Origin: a bacterium
GTDB taxonomy: Bacteria; Patescibacteriota; Minisyncoccia; UBA6257; 02-FULL-45-10c
Reading direction: 5' to 3'
Length of the DNA: 15,108 bases
Assembly: GCA_030646555.1 (NCBI GenBank)
Contig: JAUSKP010000041.1
Span: forward strand, 1 to 15,108
Shown piece by piece: positions 5,645 through 11,514 of the stretch. A program made the translations under genes and the position numbers. The notes below the pieces were generated by a model, which saw only the letters and a program-made list of their open reading frames with translations, did no database searches and was not told where the DNA came from. How positions within the stretch are numbered: the stretch's first letter is position 1; the number at the start of each line of letters is the position of its first letter.

Positions 5645-8320
5645 ATGAAAAATAATTTTAATCGTTTCACAATAAAAGCGCAGGAAGCTCTTCAGAACGG
5701 ACAGGAGATGGCCGCTTCCAAAAACAATGGCGAATTCAAAGCTCTGCATTTGCTTTCGGCTTTAATTTCAGACGGCCAGTCCTTGGTTCAGCCTATTATT
5801 GAAAAAAGCGGAGCCAGCTTGGAACAAATAGACAAAAGCGTGGAAGAAGAGCTTAAAAAACTTCCGAAGTCTTTCTCGGCTTCGCAAACCGCAAATATTT
5901 CCCAGCTGTATCTTTCCCAAGAACTTATTCATATATTGGAAAAAGCGGCTAAGTTTGCATTAGCGCAAAAAGACGAGTTTGTTTCTTGCGAGCATTTATT
6001 TATGGGTATTTTAGACACATCTTCAACGGCTCAAATTATTTTGGAGAGAGCCGGTTTAAAACGTGATGCAGTTATGAAGGTTTTGGCGGGATTAAGAGGT
6101 TCAACTAGAGTGGTAGACGAAACTCCGGAGAGCAAGTTCCAGGTTCTGGAAAAATATGCCGTAAATCTTACCAATAAAGCCAAGGCCGGTAAGCTTGATC
6201 CGGTCATCGGCAGGGAGGATGAGCTCAGGAGAATTATTCAGGTGCTTTCCAGAAGAACCAAAAATAATCCTATTTTAATAGGCGAGCCCGGCGTTGGAAA
6301 AACTGCCGTTATTGAAGGACTGGCTCAAAGGATTGTTTCCGGCGATGTTCCGGAGCCGCTTAAAGACAAAGAGATCATCGCTTTGGATATCGGTTCGCTT
6401 GTGGCGGGCACTAAGTTCAGGGGAGAATTTGAAGACCGCTTGAAAGCTTTCATAAAAGAGATCCAGAATGCCAGCGGACGCCTGATCCTATTTATAGATG
6501 AGATACATATGATAGTGGGTGCCGGTTCAGCCGAAGGCGCCATAGACGCTTCTAATTTATTGAAGCCGGCTTTGGCTCGCGGTGAGCTTCATGCCATTGG
6601 CGCCACTACTTTAAAAGAATTCCAAAAACACATTGAAAAGGATCCGGCGCTTGAAAGGCGTTTTCAGCCGATTTTAGTGGAAGAGCCGAACATTGAAGAC
6701 AGTATCAACATTTTGCGAGGCCTTAAAGAGAGGTATGAGCTTCATCATGGCTTGAGAATCAGCGACGAAGCTATTATTTCAGCCGTGAATTTGTCTGCCC
6801 GCTATATTTCCGATCGTTTTTTGCCGGATAAAGCCGTAGATCTGATTGATGAGGCCGCTGCCGCCAGAAGATTGGAAACTGAAAGCCTTCCGCGGGAAAT
6901 TGATAATGTGAGGAGAAAGATTACTCAACTGGAAATAGAAAAATCAGCCATTCAAAAAGAAACTTCCGCGGTAAGCAAGGCCAGGCTTAAAACTGTAAAT
7001 AAGGAGATTGCCGAGCTCAAAGAAGAGAATGAGGCTCTTTCGGGCAAGTGGCACGCTGAAAAAATGCTTTTTGAAGATCATAATAAATTGAGAAAGAAAA
7101 TTGATGATCTAAAGCATGAGGCTGAAATGGCGGAAAGGGATGCCAGTTTGGATCGTGTGGCCAAGATCTTGTATGGGGAATTGCCTGCCGCCGAAAAAGA
7201 ATATAAAGCTTTTGAGAAGAAGTATTTATTGAAAACTCCCGAATCCGTTAAATCCAGCAAAGACAAAGGCGTAAGATCCGCCAGCAGATTTATAAAAGAA
7301 ATGGTTGATGAAAGCGATGTCGCCAGCGTGGTGGCGCGCTGGACAGGTATTCCGGTTGATAAAATGCTGGAGACTGAAAATACCAAACTGATGAAGATTG
7401 AAGAGGTTTTGGGCGGGCGAGTGGTCGGGCAAAAAGAGGCTATCACGGCTGTATCCAGCGCTTTGAGGCGTGCTAGAGCCGGACTTTCCGATGAAAATAG
7501 GCCGCTTGGTTCATTTATGTTCCTTGGTCCTACCGGTGTCGGCAAAACCGAGCTCGCCAAAGCTTTGGCTGAATTTATGTTTAATGACGAAAAGGCTTTG
7601 ATCAGGGTGGATATGTCTGAATATATGGAAAAGCATGCCACTTCCAAGCTTATCGGTTCGCCTCCGGGCTATGTTGGCTATGATGAAGGGGGCCAGCTCA
7701 CTGAAATTATTAGGCATAAGCCATATAGCCTTATCCTTTTTGATGAAATTGAAAAGGCTCATCCGGAAGTGTTTAATATTTTGCTTCAGGTGCTGGACAA
7801 TGGCCGTTTGACGGACAGCAAGGGCAGAACCGTAAATTTTAAGAATACTATTATAATAATGACCTCAAATGTCGGAGCGCCTTACTTAAAACAGCTTTCC
7901 AGCCTTGGTTTTTCTGCCGGTTCGGAATCCGACTTGCAGGCCAAAGAAGGGGAATTTAAAGAAAAGATACAGGAAGCTTTGAAAGAAAAGTTTAAGCCGG
8001 AGTTTTTAAACCGCATAGATGAGAGCATTATATTCAATCCGCTCAGCAAGGATGACATTGAAAAGATTGTCGGCTTGCAAATAGAGATTATAAAGAAAAA
8101 AGTTGAACAAAAAGGATTTAAAGTCGCCATTGATGGGGGAGCGATAAACTATCTGGTTGAAAATGGTTTCAATCCTGAATATGGCGCCAGGCACTTGAAG
8201 AGACTCATACAAAAAACTATAGTTGATAAGTTAGCCGATAAACTAATAAAAGGTGAATTAAAAGATGGTGGAAAAATTAAGATCGGTTTGGAAAATCGTT
8301 CAATTGCGGTTAATTCTTAA
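5645..8320 (+). CDS. clpB: ClpB-type AAA+ disaggregase with a ClpC-like LGF motif
   Basis: Hsp100 ATPases thread aggregated proteins through a hexameric pore in the cytoplasm, in ClpB's case together with DnaK. The 891-residue protein has a Clp N-domain (about 1-150). AAA-1 carries Walker A GEPGVGKT (213-220), Walker B ILFIDE (281-286) and arginine finger LERRF (336-340). A long coiled-coil middle domain (about 405-545) follows, and then RWTGIPVDKM. AAA-2 carries Walker A GPTGVGKT (628-635), Walker B LILFDE (696-701), FLNRID (787-792) and sensor-2 GAR (847-849). The middle domain has the full ClpB length. However, LGF (754-756) after SNVGAPYLKQ lies where ClpC carries its ClpP-binding VGF loop, which E. 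coli ClpB lacks. CIRCE and a structured leader indicate heat-shock control. The ATG at 5645 has no Shine-Dalgarno, but it gives the normal N-domain. Confidence 0.93.
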   Translation: MKNNFNRFTIKAQEALQNGQEMAASKNNGEFKALHLLSALISDGQSLVQPIIEKSGASLEQIDKSVEEELKKLPKSFSASQTANISQLYLSQELIHILEKAAKFALAQKDEFVSCEHLFMGILDTSSTAQIILERAGLKRDAVMKVLAGLRGSTRVVDETPESKFQVLEKYAVNLTNKAKAGKLDPVIGREDELRRIIQVLSRRTKNNPILIGEPGVGKTAVIEGLAQRIVSGDVPEPLKDKEIIALDIGSLVAGTKFRGEFEDRLKAFIKEIQNASGRLILFIDEIHMIVGAGSAEGAIDASNLLKPALARGELHAIGATTLKEFQKHIEKDPALERRFQPILVEEPNIEDSINILRGLKERYELHHGLRISDEAIISAVNLSARYISDRFLPDKAVDLIDEAAAARRLETESLPREIDNVRRKITQLEIEKSAIQKETSAVSKARLKTVNKEIAELKEENEALSGKWHAEKMLFEDHNKLRKKIDDLKHEAEMAERDASLDRVAKILYGELPAAEKEYKAFEKKYLLKTPESVKSSKDKGVRSASRFIKEMVDESDVASVVARWTGIPVDKMLETENTKLMKIEEVLGGRVVGQKEAITAVSSALRRARAGLSDENRPLGSFMFLGPTGVGKTELAKALAEFMFNDEKALIRVDMSEYMEKHATSKLIGSPPGYVGYDEGGQLTEIIRHKPYSLILFDEIEKAHPEVFNILLQVLDNGRLTDSKGRTVNFKNTIIIMTSNVGAPYLKQLSSLGFSAGSESDLQAKEGEFKEKIQEALKEKFKPEFLNRIDESIIFNPLSKDDIEKIVGLQIEIIKKKVEQKGFKVAIDGGAINYLVENGFNPEYGARHLKRLIQKTIVDKLADKLIKGELKDGGKIKIGLENRSIAVNS
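8251..8256 (+). promoter_or_regulatory. Shine-Dalgarno of the overlapping membrane-protein gene
   Basis: AGGTGA lies eight bases before the ATG at 8265, within the 3' end of clpB. It is the only good Shine-Dalgarno before any gene in the window, and it decides the start of the next gene. Confidence 0.75.
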
Positions 8321-9008
8321 AAGCCTTATTTTTGCAGGGCTTTTGCTTTGGGTCAAAACATCGGGGTTCGGCGCCTTGCCTGTTTTTGTTTTTATTTTAA
8401 TGGGCTTTATTTTGTATTTCAGAAATCATAGCCAGAACAATCTTGAAAATATTCATTCTTTTTCGGCCCTGCTTTTGGTTTCTATGTTTAGTATCAGTTT
8501 GCTGAGCCATTTTCAATTTATTTTTCCGGCGATCATCTTCTTTTCAGTTTTATTTTATCTCATGCTTGGCATAAAAGAATTTTATTTTGTCCGCAGATAT
8601 GAATGGAATTCTGTTAAAAACACACTTCTTATTTTTTCAATATTCCTGGTTTATTTTATGTCTAATAAATACACCTTTTTTTATCTGAAATATCTAGCGG
8701 TTTTTGTCGTTATATTTTTTTTAATAAAAGAGTGGCTTTTTTGGCTGGAACCCAATTTTCCGAAAAGGTATAATTTCATCGCTTTTGTTTTTTCTTTTTT
8801 AGTTTTACAGCTTAGCTGGGCCGTTTCCATTTTGCCTTTGGGGTTTTTAAATTCCGCGTCTTTAATGACGGTGTTTGTTTATATTATGTTTGATTCTTGC
8901 ACAGACTATCTTAAAGGCGTTCTTACAAAAAAACAGATTATTAAGAATTTTATTATTTTAGCGCTTTCATTTATTGCGATTTTTATTTTTACGAAATTTT
9001 CTATTTAG
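8265..9008 (+). CDS. Polytopic membrane protein of unknown function
   Basis: The gene overlaps the 3' end of clpB by 56 bases in another frame and has its own Shine-Dalgarno, so it is probably translated from the clpB heat-shock transcript. The 247-residue product is very hydrophobic, with roughly eight membrane segments (near 16-32, 36-52, 65-82, 85-103, 119-132, 140-157, 170-196 and 225-243). Short polar loops carry RNHSQNN (53-59) and WLEPNFPKRYN (160-170). I see no catalytic motif and recognise no family. A link to envelope stress is suggested only by position. The coding sequence is very T-rich, as expected for Phe/Leu/Ile-rich helices. Confidence 0.82.
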   Translation: MVEKLRSVWKIVQLRLILKSLIFAGLLLWVKTSGFGALPVFVFILMGFILYFRNHSQNNLENIHSFSALLLVSMFSISLLSHFQFIFPAIIFFSVLFYLMLGIKEFYFVRRYEWNSVKNTLLIFSIFLVYFMSNKYTFFYLKYLAVFVVIFFLIKEWLFWLEPNFPKRYNFIAFVFSFLVLQLSWAVSILPLGFLNSASLMTVFVYIMFDSCTDYLKGVLTKKQIIKNFIILALSFIAIFIFTKFSI

Positions 9009-9093
9009 TTCGTCTGTCATTTCAAACTATATCTTCTGTTATTCCGGTCAAAGTTCACCCTCGAGCTACATCAGGGGGGCCGTGATCCAGTCC

Positions 9094-9121
9094 GTCATTG
9101 CGAGCGCCGCCGAAGCAATCC
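9094..9121 (+). repeat. Family A repeat, left half only
   Basis: GTCATTGCGAG starts this piece, and GCCGCCGAAGCAATC matches the other end region of the family seen reverse-complemented in the 728 copy. The rest of the element is missing, and a family-B element begins four bases later. Confidence 0.7.
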
Positions 9122-9125
9122 ATAT

Positions 9126-9196
9126 GTCATTCCCGCGAAAGCGGGAATCCAGAAAAATCAAAATAATCCTAGATTCCGCATCAAGTGCGGAATGAC
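9126..9196 (+). repeat. Cloverleaf repeat, family B (copy 2)
   Basis: This has the same partition as the copy at 3263: closing stem GTCATT/AATGAC, hairpin CCCGC-gaaa-GCGGG, a longer second arm AATCCAG/CTAGATT (one mismatch, 16-base loop) and hairpin CCGCA-tcaag-TGCGG. Again there are no linker bases. It is intergenic and in the same orientation as copy 1. Confidence 0.9.
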
Positions 9197-9356
9197 AATG
9201 CTTTCTAGTGGCTAGTCGCTTTTTCGTTCTTGCATTCCAGTCCCTTTTGGGCTATTATAATCATTGTCGTTTTTAAGCTTTTGATTTGTTTATTTGCAGC
9301 GCATTTTTGCACATTAGAGATTCCAAATTCTTCCTGATCTATCAAGTTAATCATTG

Positions 9357-9385
9357 AATCTTTAAATTATTAAATCTTTAAATTA
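9357..9385 (+). repeat. 13-base direct repeat just before the regulator gene
   Basis: AATCTTTAAATTA occurs at 9357-9369 and again at 9373-9385, a 16-base period, ending nine bases before the ATG at 9394. It could be an operator pair for the winged-helix protein encoded next, or simple AT-rich sequence. Confidence 0.5.
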
Positions 9386-9393
9386 CTTATTAG

Positions 9394-10368
9394 ATGACAG
9401 TAATCACTTCGGAGTTTTTAAAAAAGAAAGCCCGTGAAATTTCATACGCTCTTAACCGAGTGTCTTTTTATATTAAAAGGGATGAATTAAGAAATAGATT
9501 GGAAAGATTGAGTTTTGAATTTTTAGAAAACGTGGCGGTGGCAGGCGAGGATACTTCGGATAAGCCGGCCTTGATAAAGGTTTTCAAAAATATCTCCGCT
9601 ATGGATGTTCTGATCAGAATAGCTCATTCGCTTTACGAAATAGAAACAGTCAACTCAAACATTTTAATAAGAGAGCTGGATGCCTTTAATTCGGCAATTC
9701 GGCAATTGGCAGAGGAGAATTCGGCAATGGAGAATAATTCGGAATTCGGCAATAGTTCGGCAAATTCATCGCGAGTTAATTCGGAAAATCCATTTGCAAA
9801 GCAAGAATTAAATTTGGAAAGTATATTTTCAATGCCTCCAGCGGTAATCAAGGAGACGGTTAATAGTGCTAGTATTTCGGTTGGAGCAAAAAAAGAATCT
9901 GTAAATTCGGCAATTCATAATTCGGAAATTAGTAATCAATCGGTGGTAGAGGAAATAAAAACTTCCGAATCTAAAGATTTTGCAAACATTGATAATGAGA
10001 AAGAAATTGTAGAAAGAGCTTATTCAAAAGATGCCGGCGGTGTAGTGGGGGATGTCAGTAGCTTGAAAAGTGAAACAGCAAAGGATTCAGTTCAAGCTTG
10101 TCAGGCGATCATCAGAAAATTTCAGAACGGGATTGGGCAACAGGTCAGAGATGAGTCCGGCAATAGAACAATTCGGCAAAACCTTATATCTGAAAGAATT
10201 CGGCAATCCGGCAAAGCAAATGTGAGGACATTGATAAATCAGTTTCCTGGAGTTAGTGAAAGAACATTAAGATATGATTTGCAGAGGTTGTGCGATCAGG
10301 GAGTCGTAGAAAAGATCGGCAGTAGCGGTCCGGGAACCAGTTATGCGCCCAAAAATCCGAACCCGTAA
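9394..10368 (+). CDS. Winged-helix (DeoR-like HTH) DNA-binding protein with low-complexity linker
   Basis: The 324-residue protein has a helical N-terminal domain (about 1-105; ISYALNRVSFYIKRDELRNRLERLSFEFLE shows amphipathic spacing, key residues Arg22, Arg29, Arg33). An Asn/Ser/Glu-rich linker follows (about 106-235). A winged helix-turn-helix lies at about 259-317, including SERIRQSGKANVRTLINQF and VSERTLRYDLQRLCDQGVVE. The last part matches the recognition helix and wing of DeoR-type domains, so DNA binding is well supported while the target is unknown. The linker DNA is full of ATTCGGCA octamers. The gene stands alone between two repeat-rich gaps, with a direct repeat before its start that might be an autoregulatory site. 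No Shine-Dalgarno is visible. Confidence 0.82.
   Translation: MTVITSEFLKKKAREISYALNRVSFYIKRDELRNRLERLSFEFLENVAVAGEDTSDKPALIKVFKNISAMDVLIRIAHSLYEIETVNSNILIRELDAFNSAIRQLAEENSAMENNSEFGNSSANSSRVNSENPFAKQELNLESIFSMPPAVIKETVNSASISVGAKKESVNSAIHNSEISNQSVVEEIKTSESKDFANIDNEKEIVERAYSKDAGGVVGDVSSLKSETAKDSVQACQAIIRKFQNGIGQQVRDESGNRTIRQNLISERIRQSGKANVRTLINQFPGVSERTLRYDLQRLCDQGVVEKIGSSGPGTSYAPKNPNP
9689..10205 (+). repeat. Seven copies of ATTCGGCA within the regulator gene
   Basis: Exact copies start at 9689, 9697, 9719, 9744, 9905, 10171 and 10198, plus variants (GTTCGGCA at 9755). They fall in all three codon phases: read as N-S-A (9689, 9719, 9905), as I-R-Q (9697, 10171, 10198) and as E-F-G (9744). I found no copy elsewhere in the window. 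Confidence 0.85.
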
Positions 10369-10447
10369 AGCAGTCCCAAAGTTGTCAGATTCGTAGCACT
10401 TTAAATATCACTAAATAATTATATTCTGTCATTCCCGATTCTTCTCT

Positions 10448-10508
10448 GTCATCCCGGCCTAAGAGCTGGGATCCAGACTCTCTGGATTCCCGCTTTCGCG
10501 GGAATGAC
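10448..10508 (-). repeat. Cloverleaf repeat, family B (copy 3, inverted)
   Basis: The closing stem is GTCAT/ATGAC. Hairpins CCCGGC-ctaaga-GCTGGG (one G-U pair), ATCCAGA-ctc-TCTGGAT and TCCCGC-tttc-GCGGGA follow one another with no linkers, accounting for all 61 bases. It is inverted relative to copies 1 and 2. A 13-base fragment of the same family precedes it at 10428-10440. Confidence 0.9.
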
Positions 10509-10517
10509 AAGTCTTCC

Positions 10518-10612
10518 GTCATTGCGAGGAGTCTGCGACGTGGCAATCTCGAGCACTAAATAGATTGCTTTGCGGAGTTTATACTGAGCGAAGCGAATGT
10601 GTTCGCAATAAC
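10518..10612 (+). repeat. Palindromic repeat, family A (copy 3, decayed right end)
   Basis: The left end GTCATTGCGAGGAGTCTGCG matches the 728 copy closely. The right end TTCGCAATAAC has two changes and is preceded by an extra stretch, so the element is partly decayed. Confidence 0.75.
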
Positions 10613-10707
10613 ATAAAATGACCGAATAATGACTGTAATAAAATTCCTCCAATTTCGTTATATTTAGTAAGCATTACTCATATATGGTTATCAACAATTT
10701 ATGAGTT

Positions 10708-10736
10708 TTGCGGATTTGAAAAATAAGAGCTATAAT
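10708..10736 (+). promoter_or_regulatory. Promoter of the first structured RNA
   Basis: TTGCGG (10708-10713), a 17-base spacer, then a perfect TATAAT (10731-10736). The predicted start near 10743 is an A at the first base of the conserved 5' hairpin of the RNA. Confidence 0.75.
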
Positions 10737-10742
10737 TAGTAT

Positions 10743-10922
10743 AAGATTTGGTGTGAGGCTGAATCTTCCAAAAGGACTTACCCAGTTATAAATAGCCCTC
10801 CGGGCTAATCCAGTTAAATAATTTCGTTGAAAACGAAATTGCCGTGAAACGGCATTTAACCAGGATATTTAACAAGGGTCAATGTTTGGTATATTCAGTC
10901 TCACTCTAAAAGTGAGATTTTT
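10743..10922 (+). ncRNA. Structured RNA, copy 1 (own promoter and terminator)
   Basis: The RNA would start with hairpin AAGATT/AATCTT (10743-10748, 10762-10767). Long-range stem GTGAGGCTGAAT (10753-10764) with ATTCAGTCTCAC (10893-10904) pairs the two ends (12 pairs, one G-U) and competes with that 5' hairpin. The core holds hairpin TAGCCC-tcc-GGGCTA (10793-10807) and a three-way junction at 10808-10866. The junction has closing stem GTTAAAT/ATTTAAC extended by ATCC/GGAT, arm AATTTCGTT-gaa-AACGAAATT and arm GCCGT-gaa-ACGGC, with no linker bases. An intrinsic terminator ends it. It is either an independent small RNA of about 180 bases or a terminating leader for the surface-protein gene. I do not recognise the family. 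Confidence 0.7.
10899..10922 (+). terminator. Intrinsic terminator of structured RNA copy 1
   Basis: TCTCACT (10899-10905), loop CTAAA, AGTGAGA (10911-10917), then five T. The 5' arm is shared with the end-closing stem of the RNA, so the two pairings exclude each other. Confidence 0.85.
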
Positions 10923-10972
10923 CTTTTAGTAGTAGGACGGTGGTTCATTCAAAATGTTAGTTGAAAGAATTC

Positions 10973-11098
10973 AAGATTTAGTGTGAGGCTGAATCTTCCG
11001 AATTAATTCTTGCGCTTGCAAAATAAGCGTGAGATAAAAACTTATTTTTAAGTTTGTAATTCGCCATATTCAGTCTCGCCCTAAAAAGCGAGATTTTT
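10973..11098 (+). ncRNA. Structured RNA, copy 2 (shorter paralogue)
   Basis: It repeats the ends of copy 1: hairpin AAGATT/AATCTT, arm GTGAGGCTGAAT (10983-10994) pairing with ATTCAGTCTCGC (11068-11079), and a terminator. The core differs in sequence but is again a three-way junction: closing CGAATTA/TAATTCG (10999-11005, 11057-11063), arm CTTGCGCTT/AAGCGTGAG (11009-11033, with two G-U pairs) and arm AAACTTA-tttt-TAAGTTT (11038-11055). No promoter of its own is evident, so it may depend on read-through from copy 1. Confidence 0.65.
11075..11098 (+). terminator. Intrinsic terminator of structured RNA copy 2
   Basis: CTCGC (11075-11079), an 8-base loop, GCGAG (11088-11092), then A and five T. 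Compared with copy 1 the stem shows CTCAC/GTGAG changed to CTCGC/GCGAG, a compensatory A-U to G-C change. Confidence 0.85.
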
Positions 11099-11144
11099 CT
11101 TTCATAGATATATTTTTTCCCCCACACCCATTGCCGTATTCTTC

Positions 11145-11213
11145 GTCATTGTGAGTGCCGCCGAAGCAATCTCAAACAACTAGATTGCCACGTCGCAGAC
11201 TCCTCGCAATGAC
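11145..11213 (-). repeat. Palindromic repeat, family A (copy 4, inverted)
   Basis: The ends GTCATTGTGAG and CTCGCAATGAC pair with one G-U. Read in reverse complement it follows the 728 copy closely, including the GAGTCTGCGACGTGGCAATC block. Confidence 0.85.
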
Positions 11214-11292
11214 AGATGAGATTGTCTCCTCACAGACTTCTCGCATACTGCAATCGGCGTGGGGGTGCTAAGCGGATCTTCTGCTGACGCAA

Positions 11293-11417
11293 ACCCACTT
11301 CACTTTTATGAAAATAAAAGTGTAAGGGTAAAGATACAGAGAAAATTATTTTGAAGCTACACAGGTCGATCTCTTATGTCTTCGGACTTGAAGAGAGTGG
11401 TCGAAAGATGATTTTTT
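11293..11417 (+). other. Further hairpins upstream of the surface-protein gene
   Basis: CACTTTTAT-gaaa-ATAAAAGTG (11301-11322) is a perfect 9-pair hairpin with a GNRA loop. It is flanked by ACCC (11293-11296) and GGGT (11326-11329), which can extend it. A second hairpin runs from 11366 to 11404: TCGA/TCGA, CTCTT/AAGAG and GTC-ttcg-GAC with a UUCG tetraloop. A run of six T follows at 11412-11417. It could be mRNA leader structure or the end of a third small RNA. No known family is recognised. Confidence 0.5.
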
Positions 11418-11514
11418 AGAAAGAAAAGAATAAAAATAAATTAATTCTTCTTGAGCATCAAAAAATTTCGTCGACTGAAATTTGTTCAAAAAGAAAGTTA
11501 GATTAAAAATAAAC

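Larger units (their letters stand above)
9009..9393. other. Gene-free gap: repeats and a weak promoter
   Basis: From about 9036 to 9090 lies what looks like a decayed family-B repeat (TTATTCCGG ... GTGATCCAG). It is followed by half of a family-A repeat (9094-9121) and an intact family-B cloverleaf (9126-9196). After this come a candidate -10 TATAAT (9256-9261) with no good -35 and an AT-rich leader with a 13-base direct repeat. I see no gene or RNA in it. Confidence 0.6.
10369..11514. other. Long gene-free region with repeats and tandem structured RNAs
   Basis: After the regulator gene come a fragment and a full copy of repeat B (10428-10508), repeat A (10518-10612), a promoter (10708-10736), two related structured RNAs with terminators (10743-10922 and 10973-11098), another repeat A (11145-11213), further hairpins (11293-11404) and an A-rich leader before the surface-protein gene. 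No protein-coding frame in it is credible. Confidence 0.7.

Noticed and set aside
7078..7647. Minus-strand frame of 189 codons inside clpB
   Set aside because: It lies wholly within the conserved AAA+ coding sequence and its product shows no family features.
8974..9195. Plus-strand frame across the membrane-protein gene end and repeats
   Set aside because: Its second half is translated family A and B repeat (SFPRKRESRK), a known kind of false protein.
9230..9261. Complete promoter for the regulator gene
   Set aside because: TATAAT at 9256 is perfect, but the nearest -35-like hexamer TTGCAT is 20 bases away, too far for confidence. It is noted only as a candidate -10.
10449..10652. Minus-strand frame of 67 codons in the gap after the regulator gene
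   Set aside because: It is translated repeat sequence (VIPAKAGIQ), with no independent evidence of a gene.
10743..10922. 6S RNA
   Set aside because: The size, own promoter and pairing of both ends are similar, but the core is a branched junction rather than a single long stem with a central bubble, and a tandem shorter copy follows.
9009..11280. CRISPR array
   Set aside because: The repeats are few, vary in length and orientation, are unevenly spaced and are internally palindromic. There are no regular spacers and no cas genes.
11255..11417. Cyclic di-GMP riboswitch, RNase P RNA or tmRNA
   Set aside because: Short resemblances such as GCAAACCC and GNRA loops exist, but the required conserved cores and overall layout are not present.
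11482..11514. Upstream TTG start for the surface-protein gene
   Set aside because: It would add 11 residues before an already complete signal peptide and use a rarer start codon. There is no Shine-Dalgarno to favour it.
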